Positions 26,334 to 35,408 of a stretch of 64,000 nt of DNA are shown here, in pieces. The stretch is from positions 124,001-188,000 of the forward strand of contig NZ_JABWSY010000009.1 of the NCBI RefSeq assembly GCF_013396335.1, in the 5' to 3' direction. Under the pieces are notes generated by a model. The model did no database searches, was not told where the DNA came from, and saw only the letters and a list, made by a program, of their open reading frames with translations. How positions within the stretch are numbered: position 1 is the first letter of the stretch; each line of letters starts with the position of its first letter. The DNA is from Bacillus sp. EB106-08-02-XG196 (lineage in GTDB: Bacteria > Bacillota > Bacilli > Bacillales > Cytobacillaceae). The position numbers were made by a program, and so were the translations under genes.

Positions 26334-27254
26334 TCATGCTTCTTTTTTTACTTTTGGTGCAGCCTTTTTTCTTGGTGCTGCAGGCTTTTTGGCTATCGTT
26401 TCCTTTTTCGCTGTTGTTTCTTTCTTTACAGCTGTTTCCTTTTTTAATATAGGTTCTTTTCTTCCAGCAGATTCACCCCTTGGTTTAGTCCTATCAATAG
26501 ACGCCTGCAGAGCAGCCATTAGATCGGTAACATTTGAAGGTGTCTCCTTCGCTGTTGGTGTCACGGTTTCTTGTCCAGTACGTTTTGCTTCAATTAATTC
26601 AAGTAATGCCGTTCGATACTCATCTGTATATTTTTCAGGTTCAAATTCAGATGTTAATTGGTCAATTAGCATAATGGCTGTATCTAATTCTTTATCGGTT
26701 ACTTTATCGTCTGCTGGAACATTGGGAACATCAGCTGAACGGCGAACCTCATCTGGAAAATGGATTGTTTCCATTACTAATGTATTATCATAAACACGAA
26801 TAACTGCCATTTGCTCTTTTGACCGAATAATGATTTTTGCGATTCCCACTTTATGTGATTCCTGAAGAGCTTTTCGCAGCAAAGAATAGGCTTTACCTCC
26901 ACCTTCATTTGGTGACATATAATAACTCCGGTCAAAATATATAGGGTCAATTTCTTCCATTTTGACGAAATCAATGATTTCTACAGCCTTCTCTTCATTT
27001 TCCTTGCGAAGCTTTTCGAGGTCCTCATGGTCAAGAACGACAAATTTACCTTTTGTATATTCGTATGCCTTAACGATGTCCTCTGGCTTTACTTCCTCTT
27101 CACATGCCGTGCATATCTTTTCATATTTAATCGGAGCATTGCATTTATTATGCAGAGTCCGAAGTTTAATGTCTTTATCCTCAGTGGCCGTATGAAGCTT
27201 TATGGGTATATTCACGAGCCCAAAACTAATGCTGCCTTTCCACATCGTATGCAT
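26334..27254 (-). CDS. ku: Non-homologous end-joining protein Ku
   Basis: Bacterial Ku forms a homodimeric ring on broken DNA ends and recruits LigD. The family core begins MWKGSISFGLVNIPIKLHTAT and continues through a CNAPIKYEKICTACEEEV zinc-like region. The protein is 306 residues with ATG 27254 chosen for its TTGGAGA site. The tail beyond about residue 260 is lysine-rich with repeated KKET blocks, the flexible DNA-binding extension seen in some Bacillus and mycobacterial Ku proteins. It is divergent from ligD. The -10-like CATAATA at 27285-27279 could be read by the forespore factor sigma-G, which drives these genes in B. subtilis, but the -35 is poor. Confidence 0.95.
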   Translation of the reverse strand: MHTMWKGSISFGLVNIPIKLHTATEDKDIKLRTLHNKCNAPIKYEKICTACEEEVKPEDIVKAYEYTKGKFVVLDHEDLEKLRKENEEKAVEIIDFVKMEEIDPIYFDRSYYMSPNEGGGKAYSLLRKALQESHKVGIAKIIIRSKEQMAVIRVYDNTLVMETIHFPDEVRRSADVPNVPADDKVTDKELDTAIMLIDQLTSEFEPEKYTDEYRTALLELIEAKRTGQETVTPTAKETPSNVTDLMAALQASIDRTKPRGESAGRKEPILKKETAVKKETTAKKETIAKKPAAPRKKAAPKVKKEA

Positions 27255-27383
27255 AGCGTCATTCTCCAATCTTTTTGTTATTATGTTTGCTTTTATTAAC
27301 CGACTCCATTCCTAAAAACAATTGGTAAAGGATGATTCATTATGGTTTGTAACAAAATAAAGAAAAAGAAAGGAAATACACCA

Positions 27384-29216
27384 ATGAAACCGATGCTGCC
27401 AACACTAACCTTTGATTTAACCATTCAACCTGATTGGCTGTACGAGGTTAAATATGATGGGTTTCGGGCTATTTTGAATTGGGATAAGAGCGGGATTACA
27501 TTAACTAGTAGAAATGATAAGCCATTGCTAGCTCAGTTCCCGGAAATAAAGGAATACCTAGAATCTCACGAGGAGTTATTTCAACCACACCTTCCCCTTC
27601 GCCTTGATGGTGAGCTGGTATTTCTAGAAAGTCCCTGTAAGGCAAACTTTGCTGCCATCCAGGTTCGCGGCAGGTTAAAAGCACCTAAAAAAATTGCTGA
27701 ACAATCTTCTAAATCGCCTTGTCGATTAATGGTCTTTGATATCCTTGTAAGGGCAGGGAAAGCTATACATTCGAAACACTTCGACAAACGGAAAGATGAG
27801 CTTATTAACCTTTTCAAACAACTTAGTCTTCCAATAGCAGCAGATCCATATAGTGAACATTTAATTCAGCTTGTAGAGGCTCATACAGATTTTAATAAGT
27901 TATGGGAAAACGTTGTATTACAGGATGGGGAAGGAATAATTGCTAAACATAAAAATAGCCTTTGGGAGGAAGGAAAAAGGTCGTTACAATGGTTAAAATA
28001 CAAAAACTGGAAATATGTCTCCTGCTTTATTACTTCTTTTGAAAAAACAAATGGATACTTTTATGTAGGAGTTTATAAAGAAGGGAAAATTCATGGAATC
28101 GGTCATGTGCTATTTGGTTTTAAGCCTGATGAAAAGTCAGCACTTCAAAGTACCATCAAGCAGAATATGGTTCTTGAGGACAGTCAATTTATCTATGTTG
28201 ACCCGGCTATTTGTCTAGAAGTTAAATATCTTGAGCTTTATGATAACCAGCTGCGCGAGCCTCATTTTCATACCTTCCGCTTTGATTTAAAGCCGAAAGA
28301 ATGTACATATGAACAATTTATTTTTAAACAAAAAAACTTACCTGAGGATTTGGATATTACGCATCCTGATAAGCCTCTATGGAAAAATCATGATATACAA
28401 AAGGCAGACTTTATCCTGTATTTAAGAGAAATTTCACCTTATATGCTCCCTTTTTTAGAAAACAGAATTTTGACCGTTATTCGTTACCCTCATGGCATGT
28501 TTGGTGATCCTTTTTATCAAAAGAATTGTCCAGATTATGCACCAAATTTCGTGCAGACACATCAGGCTGAAGGAATCGACTATATCGTTTGCAACAATTT
28601 AAAAACTTTGATTTGGCTGGGAAATCAGCTGGCGATTGAATTCCATATCCCTTTTCAAACCATTCACAGTAAGGGAACTAGTGAAATTGTCTTTGACTTA
28701 GATCCTCCCTCAAAGGACGAATTTCATTTGGCAGTAAAAGCCGCTTTGTTAATCAAAGAGGTCCTTGATCAATTAAATCTCATTGGATTTGTAAAGACAT
28801 CAGGAAATAAAGGATTACAAATCTATCTGCCGCTCCCTGAGAATGTATTTTCCTTTGAAGATACACGTCTATTCACAAGCTTTATTGCCGATTATTTAAT
28901 ATCTATGGATCCTGATTCGTTTACCATCGAACGTATGAAAAAAAATCGTGGAAACCGTCTTTACGTTGATTATGTGCAGCATAGTGAAGGGAAAACGATT
29001 GTGGCGCCATATTCCATGAGGGGCAATGAACATGCCGGGGTTGCTACACCACTCTATTGGGAAGAAGTGAGTGATAAACTGAATCCCGTTCACTTTACGA
29101 TGGAGAATTCTTTGAATCGTATTCGAAAACAAGGCGACCCGTTTAAAAATTACTTTCAAACAAAATCTATTCAAGCATTTGAGCCTGTGTTAGAAGTTTT
29201 AAAAGCAAAGAAATAA
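27384..29216 (+). CDS. ligD: ATP-dependent DNA ligase LigD with C-terminal polymerase domain
   Basis: LigD seals double-strand breaks held by Ku. The N-terminal half is an ATP-dependent ligase with catalytic Lys23 in EVKYDGFRA and the later LKYKNWK motif V region; the C-terminal half (from about residue 330) is the primase-polymerase domain (DITHPDKPLW, VFDLDPPS, GNKGLQIYLPL). The order ligase then polymerase and the length, about 610 residues, are typical for Bacillus. I start at ATG 27384 (site AAAGGAAA). An in-frame ATG at 27342 with AAAGGATGA is a real alternative and would add 14 basic residues. It is divergent from ku across 130 bases. Confidence 0.93.
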   Translation: MKPMLPTLTFDLTIQPDWLYEVKYDGFRAILNWDKSGITLTSRNDKPLLAQFPEIKEYLESHEELFQPHLPLRLDGELVFLESPCKANFAAIQVRGRLKAPKKIAEQSSKSPCRLMVFDILVRAGKAIHSKHFDKRKDELINLFKQLSLPIAADPYSEHLIQLVEAHTDFNKLWENVVLQDGEGIIAKHKNSLWEEGKRSLQWLKYKNWKYVSCFITSFEKTNGYFYVGVYKEGKIHGIGHVLFGFKPDEKSALQSTIKQNMVLEDSQFIYVDPAICLEVKYLELYDNQLREPHFHTFRFDLKPKECTYEQFIFKQKNLPEDLDITHPDKPLWKNHDIQKADFILYLREISPYMLPFLENRILTVIRYPHGMFGDPFYQKNCPDYAPNFVQTHQAEGIDYIVCNNLKTLIWLGNQLAIEFHIPFQTIHSKGTSEIVFDLDPPSKDEFHLAVKAALLIKEVLDQLNLIGFVKTSGNKGLQIYLPLPENVFSFEDTRLFTSFIADYLISMDPDSFTIERMKKNRGNRLYVDYVQHSEGKTIVAPYSMRGNEHAGVATPLYWEEVSDKLNPVHFTMENSLNRIRKQGDPFKNYFQTKSIQAFEPVLEVLKAKK

Positions 29217-29280
29217 ATCATAGTGACCGCTCACTTGTTTCGAATCTGGTTTCGGTCACTATAAACCCAACCATAAATCC

Positions 29281-29540
29281 TGCATTGACCCAAACTCATT
29301 TTCAACAAGTTTTTCGGTCACTCCAGGCTATCTGCATTGACCCAAACTCATTTTCAACAAGTTTTTCGGTCACTCCAGACTATCTGCATTGACCCAAACT
29401 CATTTTCAACAAGTTTTTCGGTCACTCCAGGCTATCTGCATTGACCTAAATTCATTTTCAACAAGCCTTTCGGTCACTCCAGCCCGCCTGCATTGACCCA
29501 AATTTAATTCCAACAATCTCTTCGGTCACTCCAGATTACC
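29281..29540. repeat. Tandem array of five 52-bp repeats
   Basis: Five contiguous 52-base units start at 29281, 29333, 29385, 29437 and 29489. Units 1-3 differ at one base; units 4 and 5 have drifted. Each unit begins TGCATTGACC and contains CGGTCACTCCAG, so TGACC and GGTCA face each other within a unit. A degenerate copy precedes (29221-29280). 52 is not a multiple of three, so the array is not a protein repeat. It fills the gap between the convergent genes ligD and dapF. Confidence 0.9.
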
Positions 29541-29550
29541 TGTATAAACC

Positions 29551-29593
29551 AAAAATAGTTAAGGGCACATAAAATTTCTATGTGACCTTAACT
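29551..29593 (-). terminator. Terminator of dapF
   Basis: On the minus strand AGTTAAGGTCACAT pairs with ATGTGCCCTTAACT with one mismatch and is followed by ATTTTT. Confidence 0.85.
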
Positions 29594-29596
29594 ATT

Positions 29597-30577
29597 TTAC
29601 AATCCAGCACCCTTTAGATAGGCTTGAGCTTCTGCCTGTAGTTTTTCGTAGGTTTGCTGTTCAGCAAAATCTTCCTTCGAACTTACTTCAAAAGTTTTCC
29701 GAGACAAATCAACTTCAACCTGTGCATTGTATAAGTATGTTGCATTTCCAATCAAATCAATGTAATAATCCTCATCGTTTTCGTGAACTACACATTGCAC
29801 TTTCCCACCGTTATTATAGACATTAATTACATCTTCTACTTCATTTAATCCTTGTAGACAGGTGACTAATGACGATGCAGACATCGCTGTTCCACAAGCA
29901 TTTGTGAAGCCTACTCCACGCTCAAATGTATTTACATAAATACTTCCCTCATCCAAAGATTTAACAAAGCTGACGTTTACGCCGTCAGGGAACAACTCAT
30001 TTGGATTATTTACCTTCTCACTTATCTTTTTTTGCTCTCCGGAATTCAATTGCTCTGTTTCTACAATCGAGATTAAATGTGGATTCGGCACCGCAAGCGC
30101 AGAAAATATTAACTCCTCTGACAGCTCTGGGATATTTTCATTTATTAAGTTTGGTTCATTTAGATTCAATGGCAAGTCACTCAAACGGAACGAAACGGGT
30201 GAAATCTCTACTTGGTAGGTAGTCACAGTGGGAAATATATCTTGCTGTTTACTCACCTTTAAATCCGCCTTCATTGTTTCAATAACCGCTTCATTAAGCC
30301 CCTGCATTTCACAAACATACCTAGCAACCAACCGAAGACCGTTTCCACACATCGATGCCTCTGAACCATCAGTGTTAAACACCCTCATTCTTCCGTCAGC
30401 ATGATCACTTTTCATAATAAACAGAATACCATCTGCACCTAAATCAGAATTTCGGTTACATAATAAACTAGCTAGCTCTGCTCTTTCAGTTTCTGAAAAT
30501 GAATATGGATTAGATATTTCATCAATTAGTAGAAAATCATTCCCTGAACCATGGCCTTTAATTAAATCAATTAGCAC
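29597..30577 (-). CDS. dapF: Diaminopimelate epimerase
   Basis: DapF interconverts LL- and meso-diaminopimelate, needed for lysine and for peptidoglycan. The two catalytic cysteines are Cys76 in MCGNGLR and the Cys of ACGTAMSA. I start at GTG 30577, 8 bases after GGAGG; an ATG 13 codons earlier has no ribosome site. The protein is 326 residues, longer than the 284 of B. subtilis DapF, because of extra loops and a C-terminal tail of about 25 residues. It appears monocistronic. Confidence 0.94.
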   Translation of the reverse strand: MLIDLIKGHGSGNDFLLIDEISNPYSFSETERAELASLLCNRNSDLGADGILFIMKSDHADGRMRVFNTDGSEASMCGNGLRLVARYVCEMQGLNEAVIETMKADLKVSKQQDIFPTVTTYQVEISPVSFRLSDLPLNLNEPNLINENIPELSEELIFSALAVPNPHLISIVETEQLNSGEQKKISEKVNNPNELFPDGVNVSFVKSLDEGSIYVNTFERGVGFTNACGTAMSASSLVTCLQGLNEVEDVINVYNNGGKVQCVVHENDEDYYIDLIGNATYLYNAQVEVDLSRKTFEVSSKEDFAEQQTYEKLQAEAQAYLKGAGL

Positions 30578-30640
30578 AACAAAAACCTCCGCAATTTTGA
30601 TACTTAATTCTATCAAATATGTGGCAGGAATAACACTCCC

Positions 30641-31426
30641 TTACCTCTCAATAAAATATCCATTAATCAAAAAGGACATCCTCAAAAGCTTGTCCTTTTC
30701 TGATAAAGTTTCTGAAAGAGAAAGAACGGGAGTATTGGGTTCCGGGAATACACCACTCCATTCAAGCGGCATCCACCCCCGTCTCAGCCTGCCAACCTGC
30801 TGTCTAGACTGATTATAAACACGCTCATCCATATAATATGCCGAACCTTCCACAGCGCCAATGTTATGACCACTTTCATCGATCATTTCTTTCTTCTCTT
30901 TAAACCAAGATATTTTTTCTTTTTCATAGCAGCCTACAAAGTTCATATTTCGATCATAAACCTCAACGACTAACCTCTTTGACTGCTTTATTTTATAAAA
31001 TCCAACAGTCTGTTCTTGATTATTATAAAGCGCATATATTCTCGATTTTCTAAACAAACGAAAACCTTTTTGCTTATATTTCTTAATCATTCCTGCTTGG
31101 TGTCCATCAGGGAAAAAGAGATGTAAACAGGGCTGTTGGTGGTTCATGAAAACAACAACTAGGTGTTTTGCTTCAAAAATATTTTGGTAATAGCTTTGCA
31201 ATTGTGTCATATTACGCTCGATTGACACAGATTGCTTCACCCTATAAAGATAGATTTGAAAACTAATAAGGCTGTAAATAATAAAAGGTATCATTAATAA
31301 CATAATCTGTTTATTTTGAAAATAATATAGATTCCCAACTCCTATGATGATTGCAGGAACAAGTGCTGCTATGCTTCCATTTAAGGTTATATTGGCACTG
31401 CCACGGTAAAATTCATGTATTTTCAT
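30641..31426 (-). CDS. Hypothetical membrane protein
   Basis: I do not recognise this 261-residue protein. Two hydrophobic helices lie at about residues 13-32 and 40-58; the rest (residues 60-261) is soluble and beta-rich, with many basic and aromatic residues and repeated short strand patterns (YALYNNQEQTVGFYKIK, VEVYDRNMNFVGCYEKE) like a tubby- or DUF-type beta barrel. The start follows AAGGAG. It lies 63 bases upstream of dapF in the same direction. Confidence 0.7.
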   Translation of the reverse strand: MKIHEFYRGSANITLNGSIAALVPAIIIGVGNLYYFQNKQIMLLMIPFIIYSLISFQIYLYRVKQSVSIERNMTQLQSYYQNIFEAKHLVVVFMNHQQPCLHLFFPDGHQAGMIKKYKQKGFRLFRKSRIYALYNNQEQTVGFYKIKQSKRLVVEVYDRNMNFVGCYEKEKISWFKEKKEMIDESGHNIGAVEGSAYYMDERVYNQSRQQVGRLRRGWMPLEWSGVFPEPNTPVLSLSETLSEKDKLLRMSFLINGYFIER

Positions 31427-31573
31427 CTAGAAAAAACTCCTTATCTGCCCCTTCTTATATTTATTCTATTAAACGTGGACAAAAAAAATGATAGGAGTTT
31501 TTTCGTTAAATTAGTAGAAAAGAAGAAGCCATTTACTGGCCTCTCCATTAATATTGCTATATTTCAACTAAAA

Positions 31574-32353
31574 TCATGAGGCAAGCTCTTTTTTCTTAAA
31601 TAGGAACACACTTAACCATAATAGGATGACAATGAGGAGGATGCCTATTAAACTTGCTGGTAGCGTATCATCGGGAACTACCCCAGTAGTTAGCAAAGCC
31701 ACTGCATAACTAGTTAATTGCGAAGGGCTCCACTCTAGCAAGTGAGAAAGCGCCCCGCTAATAATACTTACTACCAGTGCAAGTGCCAACGAAATAAATC
31801 CTGCCATACCAGGAGACAAAAGAGCTGAACTTAAAAATACGGTAAGTGTTAATATGACAGTCAACCATAATCCATATAAAACATAAGATTGGAAAAATTC
31901 ACCGAAAGCAACCCACTCAAATAACTGACCAGTATAATACCAGGTTGATAGATAACCGATAAATAACGAAAACCATACTAACAACAGACTGCCCGCCCAT
32001 TTAGAAGTAACAAAAGACAGATAGGAGACCGGTTTTACTAAAATCATGGCTGCCACTCCACTTTTTCGTTCACTGGCAATCACACCCATAGTACCTAGAA
32101 CAATGATTAAAACCCCAAAAGTAGAGTATTGGCTGAGCCCCGAAGCTAGTACAGCACCTGCTGTTGGAGTTGGTATTTCAAAGACCGATCCTTCAGGCAA
32201 TCCGCCAAACGATTTGAGAATTTGCGGTAAATAATAACTCGTTAACGGCTCTGATACACCTAATAAGATAAAGGTAATTGGTACCCAAATCCATTTAAAA
32301 TTCCTCCACATTTCAAGAATCTCTTTTTGAAAAAGCGTCAACCACTGGCTCAT
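31574..32353 (-). CDS. ABC transporter permease, YxlG-like
   Basis: This 259-residue ABC-2 type permease has six predicted helices and begins MSQWLTLFQKEILEMWRNFKW, as in B. subtilis YxlG. It overlaps the ATPase gene by four bases (ATGA). With the two upstream genes it matches the yxlE-yxlF-yxlG part of the sigY operon, though no sigma factor or anti-sigma gene is present here. The exported substrate is unknown. Confidence 0.85.
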   Translation of the reverse strand: MSQWLTLFQKEILEMWRNFKWIWVPITFILLGVSEPLTSYYLPQILKSFGGLPEGSVFEIPTPTAGAVLASGLSQYSTFGVLIIVLGTMGVIASERKSGVAAMILVKPVSYLSFVTSKWAGSLLLVWFSLFIGYLSTWYYTGQLFEWVAFGEFFQSYVLYGLWLTVILTLTVFLSSALLSPGMAGFISLALALVVSIISGALSHLLEWSPSQLTSYAVALLTTGVVPDDTLPASLIGILLIVILLWLSVFLFKKKELAS

Positions 32354-33258
32354 TTTCCCACCACCTTCATAAAAACATCCTCAAGGGTCATACTGCTTAT
32401 TTCAAATTTATCCAATTGCCAATCTTTTTCGAAAATCAGTTTTAAAAACTCTTTCCTGGCAAGCTCTACATTCGTAACAAACACACTAATCCGATTACCA
32501 TCTACCAATATTGATCGAGTTAAAGAATGGTGTTTGAGTGTGCTTTCCATCTCCTCCGTTTTCTTACTGAAAATCAAGTCAATTTTTGCCTGCTGATGCC
32601 GCTCACGCAATACATCCATCGACCCGGACTCAACAATTTCTCCATTATGTAGAAATAATATTTCATCACATACTTCCTCAGCATCATTCAGGATATGCGT
32701 AGAGAATAGGATCGTTGTTTCCTTTTTCAATCCCTCTAGAAGCTCCAGTACTTCTCTTCTGCCAAATGGATCTAATGCAGAAACTGGCTCATCCAGCATA
32801 ACTAACTTCGGACGGTGAATGATTGCCTGTGCAATACCAAGCCTTTGTTTCATACCCCCAGAGTATTTACCTACTCTTCTATTTTTCGCGTCACTGATTT
32901 CAACTAGTTCTAGCAGCTCTAAGGAACGTTCCTTTGCTTCTTTACTTGTTAGTCCACCAAGCTTTCCCACATATTGAAGAAATTCGAGACCTGACATCCA
33001 GTCATAAAAAACTGGAAATTGTGGCAAATAGCCAATTAAATGACGAATGTCCCCATCTTTTTTAGCATCACTAAATGAAATAGTCCCAGCAGTCGGTTTC
33101 ATTAAACCCGAAAGCATCCGCAGCGTCGTCGTTTTACCTGCCCCATTTGGACCTAAAAGGGCAATACACTTGCCCTTTTCTAGCTTAAAATCCAGACCCT
33201 TTATTACCTCATGACCTTGAAAACTCTTTTTTAGCCCTTTAATTTGAATGAGAGACAT
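32350..33258 (-). CDS. ABC transporter ATP-binding protein, YxlF-like
   Basis: This 302-residue ATPase carries a Walker A GPNGAGKTT, a signature YSGGMKQRLG, Walker B VMLDEP and a His switch FSTHIL. The C-terminal 80 residues form the accessory domain common in ABC-2 drug and lantibiotic-type exporters. It overlaps yxlE upstream (TAATG) and yxlG downstream, so the three are translationally coupled. Confidence 0.93.
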   Translation of the reverse strand: MSLIQIKGLKKSFQGHEVIKGLDFKLEKGKCIALLGPNGAGKTTTLRMLSGLMKPTAGTISFSDAKKDGDIRHLIGYLPQFPVFYDWMSGLEFLQYVGKLGGLTSKEAKERSLELLELVEISDAKNRRVGKYSGGMKQRLGIAQAIIHRPKLVMLDEPVSALDPFGRREVLELLEGLKKETTILFSTHILNDAEEVCDEILFLHNGEIVESGSMDVLRERHQQAKIDLIFSKKTEEMESTLKHHSLTRSILVDGNRISVFVTNVELARKEFLKLIFEKDWQLDKFEISSMTLEDVFMKVVGK

Positions 33259-33458
33259 TAATCATTTCTCCTTCCAATCACAAAATAGAGAATGGGCCCA
33301 ATAATATTTACAAACACAATAATAAAAACCCAAAGAATCTTCGGACCATTTGTTTTTTCGATTCTGAATAAGTCTACGAATGATACGATTAATAAAATAA
33401 GTTGGATAATAAATAATGGCGCAATTAACCCCCAGTTAATCCCTTCTAATAATTCCAT
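33258..33458 (-). CDS. PLDc_N-type small membrane protein, YxlE-like
   Basis: This 66-residue protein has two helices and the ending GPILYFVIGRRND, a typical phospholipase D nuclease N-terminal (PLDc_N) membrane module with no catalytic part. In B. subtilis YxlE is a negative regulator of sigma-Y activity. I start at ATG 33458, 7 bases after AAGGGGG; longer readings have worse sites. Confidence 0.82.
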   Translation of the reverse strand: MELLEGINWGLIAPLFIIQLILLIVSFVDLFRIEKTNGPKILWVFIIVFVNIIGPILYFVIGRRND

Positions 33459-33494
33459 GCTCATTCCCCCTTGTTTTGCTTTGTATAAAGATAT

Positions 33495-33519
33495 GACGTT
33501 TGAACTATAAAAACGTTCA
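33495..33519 (-). promoter_or_regulatory. ECF-sigma-type promoter before yxlEFG
   Basis: On the minus strand TGAACG (33519-33514) and CGTC (33498-33495) are separated by 15 bases, i.e. TGAAC-N16-CGTC, the layout of ECF sigma promoters such as sigma-Y, sigma-M and sigma-W. The same stretch contains the inverted repeat TTTGAAC/GTTCAAA. The predicted leader to yxlE is about 28 bases. Confidence 0.62.
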
Positions 33520-33522
33520 AAA

Positions 33523-33545
33523 CCCAGCAATTTTTTTTTGCTGGG
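33523..33545 (-). terminator. Terminator of the DUF4870 gene
   Basis: CCCAGCAA pairs with TTGCTGGG around A7 (minus strand), followed by TTTT. Confidence 0.75.
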
Positions 33546-33559
33546 CTAGTTGGTCTATT

Positions 33560-33883
33560 TTATTTAATTACTCTAAAAACTAATGGGAATCGATATTCAT
33601 TTCCTTCATAAGCTTTTACTGCAGCAATGATCGTAAATACTAGGGCCATAATCCCCAAAATCCATAATAGGAAAATACCAACCAAAAGGAGAACTAAAAT
33701 ACCGCATATTACTGAATAAACAGTGTAAGAAATGAAAAAGTTAAAATATTCTCTTCCATGATAATTGATAAATGATGACTCATCCTTCTTTAGTAACCAA
33801 ATAACCAGCGGGCCTATAATCGGGAAAAAAAGACTAACAACATAGAGAATAGCCGCAAGCATTCTTTCTTCACTTTTCACCAT
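33560..33883 (-). CDS. DUF4870 domain membrane protein
   Basis: This 107-residue protein has three predicted helices and the family pattern: ERMLAAILYVVSLFFPIIGPLVIWLLKKDESSFINYHGREYFNF. DUF4870 proteins are small membrane proteins of unknown role that often sit near cell-envelope stress genes. It has its own GGGGGAAT ribosome site and terminator and is separated from yxlE. Confidence 0.85.
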   Translation of the reverse strand: MVKSEERMLAAILYVVSLFFPIIGPLVIWLLKKDESSFINYHGREYFNFFISYTVYSVICGILVLLLVGIFLLWILGIMALVFTIIAAVKAYEGNEYRFPLVFRVIK

Positions 33884-34058
33884 TTTATGATTCCCCCAAA
33901 GGAAAAATTTTTTCTATCTTTCCCTAATACTTACGCTGCTTCCAGGAAAAGGTTTCGTAATTTTTTTAAAAATCACTTATTTTCCACTACCACTTCAACA
34001 GCACTGTTGATAAAATAGTAAAAATACTATTATCAGTGTGGGGAAAGGTTAAATTATC

Positions 34059-35183
34059 ATGAAAATACTTCTAAAAAACGCGCATGTGTATCCCATCACA
34101 TCCCAGCCCATTCAAAACGGGGATGTCTTGGTTGAGAATGGAAAAATAATAAAAGTAGGAAAAAATCTGCCTGTTGATTTAAATGTCAAAATCATTGACT
34201 GTAATAACCATTATCTCTTACCCGGGTTTATTGATGTTCATACCCATTTAGGTTTATATGATGAAGGAACTGGATGGGCTGGTAATGACGCAAACGAGAC
34301 AGCTGAAGCCATGACACCGCATATAAGAGCCATTGATGGTGTCTATCCCTTAGATCCCGCCTTTACTGATGCAGTTAAAAGCGGCATCACAACTGCACAT
34401 GTTATGCCTGGCAGTGCCAATGTCATTGGAGGAACCACATCTGTTATTAAAACAACGGGTAAAAATGTAAAAAAAATGATCGTCCAGGAAATTGCGGGTC
34501 TAAAGCTTGCGTTGGGAGAAAATCCGAAAAGAATTCACAGTCAAGGAAATAATGACTCCATTACAAGAATGGGAATCATGGGAATGCTCAGGGAAGCTTT
34601 TTATAAAGCAATCCATACAGATACCCCTGAGGATTTAAGAGTAGCGCCACTCGTTATGGCTTTAAAAAGAGAAATTCCTGTTAGAATTCATGCGCATCGT
34701 GCTGACGATATTATTACTGCATTACGTCTTGCCGAGGAATTCAACCTTGATTTAAGAATTGAGCATTGTACCGAAGGACATTTAATTGCCAGTGAGTTAT
34801 CTGGAATCAACTTAAAAGTTTCTGTCGGACCGACCTTAACCAGAAGATCAAAAATTGAACTGAAAAACAAGACTTGGAAAACCTATCAAGAGCTTACTAA
34901 TAACGGTGTCGAAGTATCGATAACAACTGATCATCCTTATACCCCGATTCAATATTTAAATATATGTGCGGGCATAGCTGTGCGCGAGGGTCTTTCCGAG
35001 CAAAAGGCACTTGAAGGAATCACAATGCTACCAGCGAGGAACCTAAAGTTAGACGCTCATTTGGGAAGCATTGATGAGGGAAAAGAAGCTGATTTAGTAC
35101 TATGGAGTCACCATCCGTTTCATTATTTAGCAAAACCAAAATGGACGATGATTGGCGGTGAAATCGTCTTCTCAGAAGAGTAG
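34059..35183 (+). CDS. Amidohydrolase (imidazolonepropionase-like metal-dependent hydrolase)
   Basis: This 374-residue enzyme is a TIM-barrel metal hydrolase. The first metal motif is DVHTHLG (about residue 60), other ligands are in RIHAHRADD and EHCTEG, and the late Asp is in TTDHPYTP. The last segment (GKEADLVLWSHHP) is the usual family ending. It resembles a Bacillus group annotated amidohydrolase; whether it is a cyclic-amide or a peptidase type cannot be told. The ATG follows GGAAAGG. It is divergent from the DUF4870 gene. Confidence 0.88.
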   Translation: MKILLKNAHVYPITSQPIQNGDVLVENGKIIKVGKNLPVDLNVKIIDCNNHYLLPGFIDVHTHLGLYDEGTGWAGNDANETAEAMTPHIRAIDGVYPLDPAFTDAVKSGITTAHVMPGSANVIGGTTSVIKTTGKNVKKMIVQEIAGLKLALGENPKRIHSQGNNDSITRMGIMGMLREAFYKAIHTDTPEDLRVAPLVMALKREIPVRIHAHRADDIITALRLAEEFNLDLRIEHCTEGHLIASELSGINLKVSVGPTLTRRSKIELKNKTWKTYQELTNNGVEVSITTDHPYTPIQYLNICAGIAVREGLSEQKALEGITMLPARNLKLDAHLGSIDEGKEADLVLWSHHPFHYLAKPKWTMIGGEIVFSEE

Positions 35184-35255
35184 ATATATGTTGAAATTTG
35201 CCAATAAATAATCTCAAAAAAACAACAAAAAACCTATTTATTTTTTTTATTTTTT

Positions 35256-35265
35256 CTTGTATGAT
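35256..35265 (+). promoter_or_regulatory. Possible promoter of the tRNA-like element and GNAT gene
   Basis: TTGTATGAT at 35256-35265 contains a good -10 (TATGAT, 35260-35265); the -35 region is T-rich and poor. Transcription would start near 35272 and give an unusually long leader of about 220 bases before the GNAT start. Confidence 0.4.
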
Positions 35266-35340
35266 ACTCTAAGTGACACCGAAAAAGGCCTAAAAATCTG
35301 GGGGGTAAATCACATTATTTTTCATCAACAAAAAAAATGA

Positions 35341-35408
35341 TATAGGGAAGGCAAATGGTGCGCCACCAGTAATACCTGGTTCTAGTGGGTTCGATTCCCA
35401 CCCCGAAA
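35341..35408 (+). ncRNA. tRNA-like element in the leader of a GNAT gene
   Basis: A canonical T-arm is present: GTGGG-TTCGATT-CCCAC at 35385-35401. Upstream are a D-arm-like GGC-AAATGGTGC-GCC (35350-35364) and an anticodon-like stem ACCAG/CTGGT (35365-35369/35376-35380) with a six-base loop TAATAC. The acceptor would pair TATAGGG with CCCGAAA in only five of seven positions. The anticodon loop has six bases, nucleotide 26 is missing, and no CCA follows, so it is not a normal tRNA. It may be a decayed tRNA or a tRNA-like RNA. Confidence 0.5.

Noticed and set aside
26245-26793. A 182-residue low-complexity ORF on the plus strand over the end of ku
   Set aside because: It is the opposite-strand reading of the lysine-rich tail and zinc-free core of ku, which has a clear family match and ribosome site; the ORF has neither.
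27279-27285. Sigma-G promoter for ku
   Set aside because: CATAATA is a good forespore -10, but no matching -35 lies 17-18 bases upstream, so it is only mentioned with ku.
29281-29540. CRISPR array
   Set aside because: The 52-base units are contiguous with no variable spacers, and no cas genes are near.
35341-35408. Functional tRNA gene
   Set aside because: The anticodon-like loop has six bases, the acceptor has two mismatches, base 26 is missing and no CCA or discriminator follows; treated as tRNA-like.
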